A DNA stretch of 64,000 nucleotides. It comes from Lachnospiraceae bacterium. GTDB lineage: Bacteria > Bacillota > Clostridia > Lachnospirales > Lachnospiraceae. The notes under the pieces were generated by a model. That model was not told the DNA's origin and did not search any database. It saw only the letters and a program-made list of their open reading frames with translations. Made by a program: the position numbers and the translations under genes. This document shows positions 37,790-45,773 of the stretch, piece after piece (the stretch's first letter is position 1; every line of letters starts with the position of its first letter). The DNA lies in contig CAJTCV010000002.1 of NCBI GenBank assembly GCA_910574805.1, positions 124,001-188,000 on the forward strand, written 5' to 3'.

Positions 37790-38167
37790 TTACAGTCCCT
37801 CGGAAATAAAAATTTCCTTTGCGGCGAAGACCGCGTTCAGGACTCTTGGGAATCCGGTGTAGGGGATGCACTGCAGAAAAATCTCGATGATTTTTTCGGG
37901 AGTGATTCCCACCTGCAGCGCTCCCCGGATGTGGACCTTTAACTGGGGTTCGCATCCGCCGGCCGTGAGCAGGCTGGCAAGCGTAACCATCTCCCGTTCC
38001 CTGAGGGTGAGTCCGTCTCTGGCGTAGATATGGCCGAATGCAAATTCGACGATGTATGTTCCCAGATCCGGGGCAATGTCCTCCAGCGATTTCAGGACGG
38101 CTTCGCCGCCTCTGCCGTCGATCTTCTGTAAAAGTTCCATTCCGGTTTCCATTCTTGATTTCTTCAT
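37790..38167 (-). CDS. carboxymuconolactone decarboxylase-family (AhpD-like fold) protein
   Basis: The product is 125 residues, the size of single-domain CMD proteins. The core REREMVTLASLLTAGGCEPQ and the following IPYTGFPRVLNAVFAA match the family closely. The CxxC pair of true AhpD peroxidase partners is missing, so it is more like the gamma-carboxymuconolactone decarboxylase or redox-type subfamily of unknown substrate. It is transcribed divergently from a MerR regulator, with a MerR-type promoter between them. AAAAAGAAATGAAG precedes the start. Similar MerR-CMD pairs are common in Clostridia and respond to chemical stress, by inference. Confidence 0.88.
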   Translation of the reverse strand: MKKSRMETGMELLQKIDGRGGEAVLKSLEDIAPDLGTYIVEFAFGHIYARDGLTLREREMVTLASLLTAGGCEPQLKVHIRGALQVGITPEKIIEIFLQCIPYTGFPRVLNAVFAAKEIFISEGL

Positions 38168-38230
38168 TTCTTTTTTCCTCCATATTTGTTATGATAGATG
38201 TAATGAATGCTGCAGCGTCATTCCATAAAA

Positions 38231-38261
38231 AGCATAGATCCTGGACTATCGTCGAAGTCAA
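38231..38261 (-). promoter_or_regulatory. MerR-type promoter with a 19-base spacer
   Basis: On the minus strand TTGACT (plus 38256-38261) and TATGCT (plus 38231-38236) are separated by 19 bases, as in promoters twisted open by MerR proteins. The spacer holds a GACT / AGTC dyad. It drives the CMD-family gene, about 65 bases away. Confidence 0.6.
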
Positions 38262-38393
38262 GCGGAAATTTCAACATTAGCAGCAGCGGCCGCAGGCGCC
38301 GTCCTGGGAGTCATCGCATTTTATCAGGGAGGGTTAGGCTGACAGCCGTTTCACGGCATCAGGCATAAGGCGGTTCGGAAGGGAGAAGACAGA

Positions 38394-38756
38394 ATGCAGA
38401 TCGGTGAATTTTCCAGAATCACGGGAATCGGTGCATATACGCTTCGTTATTATGAGAAGAAAGGACTGATCCGGGTGGAGAGAGACCCGGGCGGGAGGCG
38501 CGATTACAGGGAAGCGGATGTGGAATGGGTGAAATTTATCAAGAGGCTGAAGGACACAGGGATGCTTCTTCGGGATATTAAGTATTATTCAGATCTGCGG
38601 TATGCAGGTGACCAGACCATGCCGGAGCGCATGGAACTGCTGCTTCGACATCGGAGCTTTGTGGAAGAGCAGCAGAGGAAGTGGGAGGAATATCGGAAGA
38701 ATCTGGATGACAAGATAGAGATTTACAGGGCAAGGGGAGTGTCAGGCGGTTTATGA
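38394..38756 (+). CDS. MerR-family transcriptional regulator
   Basis: The product is 120 residues. The N-terminal winged helix-turn-helix reads MQIGEFSRITGIGAYTLRYYEKKGLI, followed by the wing and a C-terminal coiled coil that forms the dimer. There is no metal-binding cysteine cluster, so it is of the small-molecule or redox-insensitive type. It is divergent to the CMD-family gene and probably activates it through the 19-base-spacer promoter at 38231-38261. The ATG has GGGAGAAGACAG upstream. Confidence 0.92.
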   Translation: MQIGEFSRITGIGAYTLRYYEKKGLIRVERDPGGRRDYREADVEWVKFIKRLKDTGMLLRDIKYYSDLRYAGDQTMPERMELLLRHRSFVEEQQRKWEEYRKNLDDKIEIYRARGVSGGL

Positions 38757-38877
38757 AAAACAGCATCTGTTTGAAAGCAGTCCCGGAAGGATTTTGCGGA
38801 ACAAAGTGAGGGAAAATTCCTCCAGACGCTGGGCGAAGTGAGGGCAGAGACGGAATTCACGATAGAGGGTGAAAGAT

Positions 38878-39369
38878 ATGGCAAAGGAAGATAAAAAGGA
38901 TTTTAATGCCATGCTGCGTGACAGTAAGGATATGCCGAAATTTCAGACAATTACGGACCAGAAGAGTATCGAGAAATATGGCGGAAGCAACATGTACTTT
39001 GCTCCGCCGGCAGATTATGACAGGGTGATGAAGAGAATTCCTTACGGCAGGGTAATTACGGTTGGGAAAATACGGGAATATTTTGCAGAACGAAACGGTG
39101 CAGATTTCACAGAACCTGTGACAGCGGGGATCTTTGTCTCGATCGCGGCATGGGCCAGCCATCAGCGCCCGAACGATAAGACGCCTTACTGGAGAACACT
39201 GAAGGCAGACGGAGAACTGAACAGAAAATATCCCGGCGGTGTTGAAGCACAGAAAGCAAAGCTGGAAGCGGAGGGACATACCATCATTCAAAAAGGACGC
39301 AAAAATATACGATACTATGTAAAAGATTATGAGAAGGTTCTCTTTGATTTGAATAATGCAGGGAGTTAG
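38878..39369 (+). CDS. MGMT-family alkyltransferase-like protein lacking the acceptor cysteine
   Basis: The product is 163 residues. The central IPYGRVITVGKIREYF and the following GIFVSIAAW segment are the DNA-binding helix-turn-helix of O6-methylguanine methyltransferases. Where true enzymes have the PCHR active site, this protein has PYWR, so the cysteine is replaced by tyrosine. It therefore cannot accept alkyl groups and should act, if at all, like alkyltransferase-like proteins that bind damaged bases and hand them to excision repair. ATG 38878 has AGAGGGTG six bases upstream; GTG 38869 is an alternative. A GNAT gene starts two bases after its stop, so the two form an operon. Confidence 0.8.
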   Translation: MAKEDKKDFNAMLRDSKDMPKFQTITDQKSIEKYGGSNMYFAPPADYDRVMKRIPYGRVITVGKIREYFAERNGADFTEPVTAGIFVSIAAWASHQRPNDKTPYWRTLKADGELNRKYPGGVEAQKAKLEAEGHTIIQKGRKNIRYYVKDYEKVLFDLNNAGS

Positions 39370-39371
39370 AG

Positions 39372-40154
39372 ATGGTCTACCGATTAAAACAGACAGAAAA
39401 AGCAGCGCCTCTCTTCGCAGGATGGCAGGAGACCATGATCTGGTCGTGTCTGCAGGGTGTGATGGGTGTGGTTTTCGCGGATTCGCCGGATCGACCGGCC
39501 TCCGCCATGGCGCTTCTGGGGGATTTCTGCTTTCTGGTGGGTGAGCCGAACCGGGAACTGGTTCGGTACGGACCAGAGGGACGGGATTTTCTCATTATGG
39601 TCCCCGGCAGCAGAGGCTGGGCAGAGCTGATCGAGCGCTGTCACGGTTCAGCGGCAAAGAAGGTGATCCGCTATGCCTTTAAAAAGGAACCAGGGGTATT
39701 TGACCGGACCCGTCTGCAGGCGGCGGTGGACGGACTGCCGAAAGACTACGATCTGCAGAGGATGGATGAAACCCTGTTCTGGCGCTGTAAGGAAATAAAG
39801 TGGTGCAGGGACTGGGTTTCGCAGTATGAGAATTATCCAATGTATCAAAGATATGGACTGGGAGCAGTGATCTTGAAAGATGGAGACCCGGTCTCCGGAG
39901 CGTCCTCCTACTCCGGCTACCGGAGCGGCATCGAGATTGAGATTGATACCCGGGAGGATCACAGGAGGAGAGGCCTTGCCTTTGTGTGCGGTGCGAAGCT
40001 GATCCTGGATTGCCTCGCGCGGGACTGGTACCCGGGCTGGGATGCGCAGAATCCCTGGTCCGCGGCGCTGGCCGGGAAGCTCGGGTACCATCTGGAGAGT
40101 GAGTATGAGGCGTATGAGGTAATAAGAAATGAGCAGATGAGTGACCGACACTGA
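39372..40154 (+). CDS. GNAT-family acetyltransferase (PF12746-like)
   Basis: The product is 260 residues. The N-terminal half resembles the lid-like domain of the two-part GNAT family PF12746. The C-terminal GNAT core has the acetyl-CoA loop EIDTREDHRRRGLA followed by the NPWSAALAGKLGY motif. The substrate is unknown. It starts two bases after the MGMT-like gene, with GGGAG overlapping that gene's end, so it is probably co-transcribed. The protein is soluble. Alternative: a general small-molecule acetyltransferase with no link to DNA repair. Confidence 0.82.
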   Translation: MVYRLKQTEKAAPLFAGWQETMIWSCLQGVMGVVFADSPDRPASAMALLGDFCFLVGEPNRELVRYGPEGRDFLIMVPGSRGWAELIERCHGSAAKKVIRYAFKKEPGVFDRTRLQAAVDGLPKDYDLQRMDETLFWRCKEIKWCRDWVSQYENYPMYQRYGLGAVILKDGDPVSGASSYSGYRSGIEIEIDTREDHRRRGLAFVCGAKLILDCLARDWYPGWDAQNPWSAALAGKLGYHLESEYEAYEVIRNEQMSDRH

Positions 40155-40311
40155 TGTCCGGTGCAAAAGCAACGGCATTTCTCGCTTTGTGTCGTGTTTG
40201 TCGGTACCGGAAAATGAATGTCATATATCCTGCTCAGGGGGCTTTCGTGTCTTTCTCAGCGGAAGTCTGACAAATGGAACAGCGGTCAGCCATAAGGCCG
40301 GAATTCGCTGG

Positions 40312-40340
40312 TTGACTTCTTATTGTCAAAGTGATAATAT
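40312..40340 (+). promoter_or_regulatory. promoter and palindromic operator of the winged-helix regulator gene
   Basis: TTGACT (40312-40317) and TAATAT (40335-40340) are 17 bases apart. The palindrome ATTGTCA-AAG-TGATAAT (40322-40338) lies across the spacer and the -10 box. The same arrangement recurs before the ABC genes at 40940-40968, so both promoters probably answer to the same repressor. Confidence 0.7.
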
Positions 40341-40369
40341 TTTCATAGAGACAAAGGAGAGGATGAAAC

Positions 40370-40903
40370 ATGACCGACAAAATTATGGAGTGCATTACAA
40401 ACCCGGTAAAATGTAAACTGCTGCTTGAAATATATGCACAGGAGCGGGCAACCGCAAAACATTTATCGGATGTTCTTGGCGACATTCCACAGGCTACCCT
40501 GTATCGTAATTTAAAAAAGATGTTAAATGACGGCCTCCTGAAAGTAGTTGAAGAAACCCGGGTACGAGGTACCGTAGAGAGAACCTATGCGCCGGCATTT
40601 AATCTGAACAGTGATTTTGAGGCAATATTAGCCGAAAATTCCGGTCCCCTTTATATGCAGGTGTTTATGCAGTATTTTCTTGGATTTGCAAAACAGTTTC
40701 GTGAGTATTGTAAATCGCCGAATATCAATATCAAGAAAGATATGTCAGGATTTTCCCTCACGCATCTTTATTTATCAGATGAAGAATTAACGGAACTTAT
40801 GAAGCAAATTTCAAATATAATTAAGACGGCAGAAAAGAACGAGCCCAAAGCAGAACGGAAATTAAGGACGCTCGGGATCATCGTTGCCCCGCCGGAAAAT
40901 TAG
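40370..40903 (+). CDS. winged-helix transcriptional regulator, ArsR-like
   Basis: The product is 177 residues. The N-terminal 75 residues form a winged helix-turn-helix (TAKHLSDVLGDIPQATLYRNLKKM), and the rest is a helical sensor or dimer domain ending in TLGIIVAPPEN. It is similar to small regulators that sit in front of ABC-2 transporters in Clostridia. It is followed by a terminator, then a two-gene ABC transporter. Both its own promoter and the transporter promoter contain the same 7-3-7 palindrome, so autoregulation and repression of the transporter is a strong inference. The signal is unknown. Confidence 0.82.
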   Translation: MTDKIMECITNPVKCKLLLEIYAQERATAKHLSDVLGDIPQATLYRNLKKMLNDGLLKVVEETRVRGTVERTYAPAFNLNSDFEAILAENSGPLYMQVFMQYFLGFAKQFREYCKSPNINIKKDMSGFSLTHLYLSDEELTELMKQISNIIKTAEKNEPKAERKLRTLGIIVAPPEN

Positions 40904-40908
40904 AATTT

Positions 40909-40938
40909 ACCGCTTCTTTGAAAAGAGGAGCGGTTTTT
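40909..40938 (+). terminator. terminator after the winged-helix regulator gene
   Basis: ACCGCTTCTTT pairs with AGAGGAGCGGT (with G-U pairs) around a GAAA loop, then a run of T residues. It lies five bases after the stop. Confidence 0.8.
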
Positions 40939-40939
40939 A

Positions 40940-40968
40940 TTGACTTAACGTTATCAATATGATAATAT
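40940..40968 (+). promoter_or_regulatory. promoter and palindromic operator of the ABC transporter genes
   Basis: TTGACT (40940-40945) and TAATAT (40963-40968) are 17 bases apart. The palindrome GTTATCA-ATA-TGATAAT (40950-40966) lies at the same phase as the one before the regulator gene. Confidence 0.7.
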
Positions 40969-41073
40969 TATTGATATGATAGTAAATCCATCTCAATTAT
41001 AGAACAGGAGGGAAAATATGGATCGTCTGTCGGGTCTGGCTGTTTATTTCATTTCAGGAAAGGGGAAAAAAGG

Positions 41074-41991
41074 ATGAACGTTCTTACGATACAGAACTTG
41101 TCGAAGAGTTTTGGAAAGCAGAAAATTATAAATGATCTGAGTATGTCTGTAGCAGAGGGAAGTATTTTTGGATTCATTGGACAAAATGGAGCCGGAAAAA
41201 CAACAACGATGAAAATGGTGCTTGGTTTATTGCAGTCCGACCATGGAGAAATTCGTGTTTGCAATGAATTAGTATGTTTTGGAGAAACAAAAACAAATCG
41301 ATATATTGGATATTTGCCGGATGTACCGGAATTTTATAACTATATGACACCGTTGCAGTATCTCCGGCTCTGCGGTGAGATTGCAGGAGTATCAAAAGGC
41401 GAAGTTGAGAGAAGAGGGCGTGAGCTTCTTTCCCTTGTAGGCCTGGAAGGAGCAGCAAAGAAAATCGGCGGTTTCTCACGCGGCATGAAACAACGCCTTG
41501 GAATTGCACAGGCTTTGTTGACGCAGCCCAAACTGTTGATCTGCGATGAACCGACGAGTGCACTTGATCCGGTAGGAAGAAAAGAAATTTTAGACATCCT
41601 TCGCAGGATCAGCGGTACAACAACCGTCCTGTTTTCTACTCATATTCTTTCAGATGTGGAGCATATTTGCGACCATGTTGCTTTTCTGAATGAGGGGAAA
41701 ACTGCTGTTTGCGGCACCCTTGCAGAAATCAAGGCGCTGCACGGTCATGACCGTCTGTTTTTGGAGTTTGCTTCCGATAAAGATTTACAGCTTTTCAAGA
41801 AGCAGAAATCTATAGCGCCATTGATGTCTCTCTTTCAGGAAAATCACAGGGAACTTATTTTGCGCAGCAGTAATATGGAAAGCATACAAAAGTCCCTGTT
41901 CGGTGTTTTTGCAGAAACGGGGATTTGCCCCATAAAAATAGAACTTATGGAGCCGTCCCTTGAAAGTCTGTTTTTGGAGGTGGTAAAATGA
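41074..41991 (+). CDS. ABC transporter ATP-binding protein (ABC-2 type)
   Basis: The product is 305 residues. Walker A is GQNGAGKTTT near residue 37, the signature FSRGMKQRLG near 132, Walker B LLICDEPTSALD near 152 and the switch His in LFSTHILSD. The C-terminal 80 residues are the extension found in CcmA/NatA-type exporter ATPases. It overlaps the permease gene by four bases. Together they form a small exporter of unknown substrate, which could be an antibiotic, peptide or lipid. The ATG has GGGGAAAAAAGG upstream. Confidence 0.93.
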   Translation: MNVLTIQNLSKSFGKQKIINDLSMSVAEGSIFGFIGQNGAGKTTTMKMVLGLLQSDHGEIRVCNELVCFGETKTNRYIGYLPDVPEFYNYMTPLQYLRLCGEIAGVSKGEVERRGRELLSLVGLEGAAKKIGGFSRGMKQRLGIAQALLTQPKLLICDEPTSALDPVGRKEILDILRRISGTTTVLFSTHILSDVEHICDHVAFLNEGKTAVCGTLAEIKALHGHDRLFLEFASDKDLQLFKKQKSIAPLMSLFQENHRELILRSSNMESIQKSLFGVFAETGICPIKIELMEPSLESLFLEVVK

Positions 41992-42746
41992 ATGGGTATA
42001 TTGCATTTGTGAAAAAAGAATTTATGGAAAACATCAAGAATTATCGTTTTTTTATTCTGCTTGCGGTTTTTCTGATTCTTGGTACCATGAGCGCTTTTCT
42101 CGCAAAATTTACACCGGAGATTTTATCAGCTTTAGCCGCGGATATGGAAATGGCTTCCGAACCAGTTGCTCTGGACGCATGGAAACAGTTTTACAAAAAT
42201 ATTTCCGGCGTTGGATTCAGTGCATTTATTATTTTATATGGCAGTTGTTTATCAAGTGAATATTCCAAAGGTACATTAGTCCTGATGGTAACGAAAGGAT
42301 TGTCGCGTAAAGCGGTTATTCTTGCAAAATATACAGTGGCGGCTGTGTTGATGACAATCTGCTATTGGATCAGCTACGCTGCTGCTTATGGCTGTACAGC
42401 CTGTTTATGGAATGATACAGATCTTTCTAATACTGCGCCTGCCGCGTATGGCCTTTGGCTGGTCGGATTTCTTTATTTAAGTATTTTAATAACCGGCTGT
42501 GTCATTTTCAGGCAGACATTTACAAGCATACTTTTTACCGGGGGTATTGCTGCCGTAATATCCCTGCCTGGTATGATGGAACCGATTGCCGGTTTCAGCC
42601 CGTTCATTTTAACATCTAAAAATGTAGATTTGATTTCTGGTGAAACAGTACCGTCGGATTTTATTATACCTGCGTTTGTTTCGGTTGCTGTATCAATCTC
42701 AGGGCTGTTTGTTGCAATAAAACTCTTTCAAAAAAAGCAGCTTTAA
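41988..42746 (+). CDS. ABC-2 type transporter permease
   Basis: The product is 252 residues with about six hydrophobic segments: residues 22-40, 76-90, 114-130, 150-175, 185-205 and 225-245. An N-terminal KKEFMENIKNYRFF segment is typical of ABC-2 permeases. It overlaps the ATPase gene by four bases and ends with a hairpin. It forms the membrane part of the exporter. Confidence 0.9.
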   Translation: MNGYIAFVKKEFMENIKNYRFFILLAVFLILGTMSAFLAKFTPEILSALAADMEMASEPVALDAWKQFYKNISGVGFSAFIILYGSCLSSEYSKGTLVLMVTKGLSRKAVILAKYTVAAVLMTICYWISYAAAYGCTACLWNDTDLSNTAPAAYGLWLVGFLYLSILITGCVIFRQTFTSILFTGGIAAVISLPGMMEPIAGFSPFILTSKNVDLISGETVPSDFIIPAFVSVAVSISGLFVAIKLFQKKQL

Positions 42747-42765
42747 TCGAAAACAGATGCAAGGG

Positions 42766-42798
42766 GCCGGGCCTGGACTGTATGAGTGCAGGCCCGGC
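42766..42798 (+). terminator. strong hairpin after the ABC-2 permease gene
   Basis: A perfect ten-base stem GCCGGGCCTG / CAGGCCCGGC encloses a 13-base loop. The T-run is weak, so termination efficiency is uncertain. Confidence 0.6.
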
Positions 42799-43109
42799 TT
42801 AGTTATGTTCTTTTCGGTACAATATATGCCAGACTAAAACTTGAAGGGCATGGATTTTACTAACGGCATTGCGGAGGGTATTTGCAGTGCCATAGAGATC
42901 TGATGTGGCAGATAAAATATATTCTTTTCTGCTTTTTCTGTATCGGAGAAGGATTTCGGACGAATTATGAGAGCTGAATGACAATTTATTATGAAGTTTG
43001 CGCACAATTTTTATATAAGTTTTTGAATTATCCGCATAAACACTATACTTATAAGCAATTTCATAATTGCAAAAACATTCATTTTACCACGAATTTACCA
43101 CGATTGAAT

Positions 43110-43127
43110 GAGCCTTGATATGACAAT
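43110..43127 (+). repeat. 18-base motif near the left end of element A
   Basis: GAGCCTTGATATGACAAT here matches the motif at 54969-54986 (GAGCCTTGAAATGACAAT) at 17 of 18 bases. A related 16-base copy occurs inverted at 63044-63059, ahead of the element B integrase. The position near both ends suggests an integrase arm-binding site. Confidence 0.6.
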
Positions 43128-43136
43128 AAAACTGAT

Positions 43137-43171
43137 AAGGGAGATAGCACATGAAAGCTGTGTATCTCCCT
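43137..43171 (-). terminator. terminator of the sigma/HTH gene pair
   Basis: AAGGGAGATA pairs with TATCTCCCTT, with GCAC-type extensions on both sides, immediately after the minus-strand HTH gene. Confidence 0.65.
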
Positions 43172-43188
43172 TTGTTCATGCTAAATGA

Positions 43189-43425
43189 CTACTTTACTCT
43201 GATTTCAAACTTCAAGATAGCTTTCATCATTTCCGCATGGATTTCTCCTTTTAATTCTTCATCAACTTGCATAAGTAGAGCACTATTTGCGTGATAGCAT
43301 GGTCGTAAGCATACTTTGGAGATATAAGCGTTATAAAAATCTAATATTTCTCTGATTGCCTTTTCATCTCCGCTGGTCGCTTTGCAAATGAGGTTATAAG
43401 AGGGATAACCATAATTTTTTTTCAT
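43189..43425 (-). CDS. small helix-turn-helix protein of Tn916-family elements (Orf8-like)
   Basis: The product is 78 residues. The start KKNYGYPSYNLICKATSGDEKAIREILDFYNAYI is typical of the small HTH proteins that follow the sigma-like gene in Tn916-family elements. It starts five bases after that gene ends, with GAAAGGAAATAG as ribosome binding site inside the gene's end. The pair is a regulatory module of the element. The residues VDEELKGEIHAEMMKAILKFEIR form the conserved C-terminal helix. Confidence 0.8.
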   Translation of the reverse strand: MKKNYGYPSYNLICKATSGDEKAIREILDFYNAYISKVCLRPCYHANSALLMQVDEELKGEIHAEMMKAILKFEIRVK

Positions 43426-43430
43426 TTGTT

Positions 43431-43850
43431 CTATTTCCTTTCGTTTAATAACTTCTGTAATTTCTTTAGTCCTCTATCCCGTCTGCTGTTAATAGCAGAA
43501 CGTGATACATGATACAATTCTGAAATTTCTCTGTCATTCATGCCTTGAAAGAAATGTAACAAGATAGCAGTACGCTGTTTTTCTGTCAATTCTTGTAAAG
43601 CTATACCCAGCTCTTCATTAGATACACGAATTGTAAAATTCAAAACTTGAAATGATGTAAAATCAAAAAAATATTCATCGTTTATGCCATGTTCAACACG
43701 TTTCATTTCAGACAATTCACAAAACAAAATTTCATGCCTAGAACGTCTTGCAATTTGTCTTCTGTGGCTTGATAATGTACCTTTTATCAAAATCATCATC
43801 AAAGCATTAAACTGTAAACAAACAGCTTTCTCAAAAGAAGATGTTCCCAT
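43431..43850 (-). CDS. sigma-70 region 4-like factor of Tn916-family elements (Orf7-like)
   Basis: The product is 139 residues from ATG 43850, preceded by an AGGGGGTGAG ribosome binding site. The frame continues upstream without a better start. The C-terminal half holds the sigma region 4 helix-turn-helix: LTEKQRTAILLHFFQGMNDREISELYHVSRSAINSRRDRGLKKL. In Tn916 the equivalent protein controls transfer-gene expression. Here it lies in front of a cargo exporter and may control the element's minus-strand genes. Confidence 0.83.
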   Translation of the reverse strand: MGTSSFEKAVCLQFNALMMILIKGTLSSHRRQIARRSRHEILFCELSEMKRVEHGINDEYFFDFTSFQVLNFTIRVSNEELGIALQELTEKQRTAILLHFFQGMNDREISELYHVSRSAINSRRDRGLKKLQKLLNERK

Positions 43851-44000
43851 AATCTCACCCCCTTTCCGCAAAAGCCTAAATATATAAACGGAAAATATTA
43901 AATACCGTTTATACCGTTTTAGAGGATATATAGAAAAGAGTGGTGCTATGAAAAAAGCCCGAACATAACATATAGTTTGTACGGGCAACACATTATTACA

Positions 44001-45689
44001 TTATTCTTTTTTTATTGTAAGGTATTTTAAAAAGCGTGACGGTACGCTTGTAAGTTCTTCAAAAGTACCTCGTTCAATAATCTCTCCATTTTCCATATAA
44101 ATAATATTATCGTATAATTCTAACAGTTCTTTTTTCAAATTATGAGTAATGGTAATGATTGTCAAGCCCTCTATCTTTAACAAATGATTTTCAATGTCAT
44201 AGGCTGTCTGCATATCAATAGCAGAAGTACCCTCATCTAATATCAGAATGGGTTTGTTTCTTATTAAAGCACGTGCTACTGCAATCCTTTGCTTTTGTCC
44301 TCCTGAAAGATTAGAGCCGTTTTCTCCTGCTTCATAGAGTAACCCCTCTGGAAGTTTTTCGATAACGTCATTTAAACCACTGGCTTTTACAGCCTTATCT
44401 ATGGACTCTTTGGAATAGTCTTCATGTAGGCAAATATTATCGTAGACACTCTCATTAAACATATAGATATTTTGGTGAATGATAGAAGATAGTTGAACAA
44501 TATCATTTTCATTCATCATATTTAAGTCGGTATTGTCATAAAGGATTTTTCCGCTATATTCGGTGTAATATCCAGCCAAGAGTTTCACTAAGGTTGTTTT
44601 CCCACAACCACTTTTTCCTACGATTACATATTTTTTTCCTTTTTCAATATGAAGATTTATCTTGTCTAAAACTCTGTTTTGTTTCTCATAAGCAAAAGAT
44701 AAATTGCTGATGGAAACAACGCTGTTAAATGTAGCTGACTGCTTTTTTGGTACTTCATTCAATTCATATTTGGATAATACTGTAAGCTTTTCTATAATCG
44801 GTTGTATGCTTTTGATTTTTGGTATATTCGTAAATATCATAATCAACGGATTAGCTAGATTACTGCTTACTTGTACCATACCCAACAGAGTTCCCACAGT
44901 TATACGCTCTGTAATGATAAAATAGGCAGATAGAAACAGAACAACTATTTGAACCATGAGTGCAAGAAAGGAAGATAAGCCCTCATTCAATGCAAATAAT
45001 TTGTCAACACTATATTTAGTATGGATTGTATCACTATTTTCTTTATCGAATTTTTGTATTACATATTGTTTCATCGAATAAGATTTAATAATTTCAAATC
45101 CAGATAAAATATCTTTTAATTTGGTTGTAAAATCTGCTAATTGTGAAGAAAGTGTATTTTGCCTTTTTTCCAACTCTTTACCTAATAGACTTGGAACAAG
45201 AAACATCAAAGTAATTGCAACAAATACAACGATAGTTACAATAACATCAAAATAAATCATCAATACAAAGGAAGAAATAAAAATAACAGTATATTGAACT
45301 ACTTCAAAGAATGGGAGTAAAAAGTTATCTTCTATCATTTTTACGTCATTTGTAATAATGGATAGATAATCTGCAGTATTCCTTTTTCCGAAATCTCCCA
45401 TACTTTGACTAACTATCCCTTTAAATACATCAGTTCGAATTTGCTTAATGATTTTGCAAGTAATCCTTTTGCTAAGCAAGGATTGAAGATATAGAAAAAT
45501 TCCCAGCATAACAAAATAAAAAATGGAGAACAAAACCATTGGAATAAATTGTTGCATATTCTTTTCCACAGCTATGTCTAATAATTTCTGTAAGAGTACA
45601 GCCATAAATACATACCCTAGGGAAGCAATTATGCTTGTTAAAATAGTGAAAAGAAGTAATACCTTGTTTTGTTTCATGTATATTTTCAT
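44001..45689 (-). CDS. ABC exporter, fused membrane and ATPase domains
   Basis: The product is 562 residues from ATG 45689, preceded by AAGGAGGATTTT. Six membrane segments occupy residues about 15-300. The ATPase domain has Walker A GKSGCGKTTL, signature NLSGGQKQR, Walker B ILILDEGTSAID and the switch His in ITITHNL. It is a half-transporter of the multidrug/peptide-exporter type and should work as a homodimer. It replaces the tetM resistance gene position of Tn916. A TetR gene lies just upstream and an inverted repeat sits at its promoter, so expression is probably TetR-controlled. Substrate unknown. Confidence 0.93.
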   Translation of the reverse strand: MKIYMKQNKVLLLFTILTSIIASLGYVFMAVLLQKLLDIAVEKNMQQFIPMVLFSIFYFVMLGIFLYLQSLLSKRITCKIIKQIRTDVFKGIVSQSMGDFGKRNTADYLSIITNDVKMIEDNFLLPFFEVVQYTVIFISSFVLMIYFDVIVTIVVFVAITLMFLVPSLLGKELEKRQNTLSSQLADFTTKLKDILSGFEIIKSYSMKQYVIQKFDKENSDTIHTKYSVDKLFALNEGLSSFLALMVQIVVLFLSAYFIITERITVGTLLGMVQVSSNLANPLIMIFTNIPKIKSIQPIIEKLTVLSKYELNEVPKKQSATFNSVVSISNLSFAYEKQNRVLDKINLHIEKGKKYVIVGKSGCGKTTLVKLLAGYYTEYSGKILYDNTDLNMMNENDIVQLSSIIHQNIYMFNESVYDNICLHEDYSKESIDKAVKASGLNDVIEKLPEGLLYEAGENGSNLSGGQKQRIAVARALIRNKPILILDEGTSAIDMQTAYDIENHLLKIEGLTIITITHNLKKELLELYDNIIYMENGEIIERGTFEELTSVPSRFLKYLTIKKE

Positions 45690-45707
45690 AAAATCCTCCT
45701 TAATCAT

Positions 45708-45736
45708 AATTATACATGGTGTATGTATGTATAATT
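45708..45736 (-). promoter_or_regulatory. inverted-repeat operator before the ABC exporter gene
   Basis: AATTATACAT (45708-45717) and ATGTATAATT (45727-45736) form a perfect ten-base inverted repeat with a nine-base spacer. The left arm contains the minus-strand TATAAT (-10 box) of the exporter, so a bound repressor would block the promoter. Confidence 0.65.
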
Positions 45737-45773
45737 CTAAAAATAAAATTGCCTTTCGACAATCTTATTTTTG

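Larger units (their letters stand above)
42799..43188. other. intergenic region at the left junction of element A
   Basis: No gene was recognised in these 390 bases. A 68-codon minus-strand frame (42799-43005) has no named homology and no clear ribosome binding site, and may be a remnant. The region includes repeated ACCACG words (43086-43102), the 18-base motif at 43110-43127 and a terminator at 43137-43171, so the chromosome-element junction probably lies near 43080-43110. Confidence 0.5.

Noticed and set aside
37121-38167. An invertible promoter controlled by the serine recombinase
   Set aside because: I looked for facing inverted repeats near the recombinase and the two-component promoter and did not see a convincing pair.
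42799-43005. 68-codon minus-strand frame after the ABC-2 permease
   Set aside because: No recognised family or ribosome binding site; it could be a remnant of a target gene, but this could not be supported.
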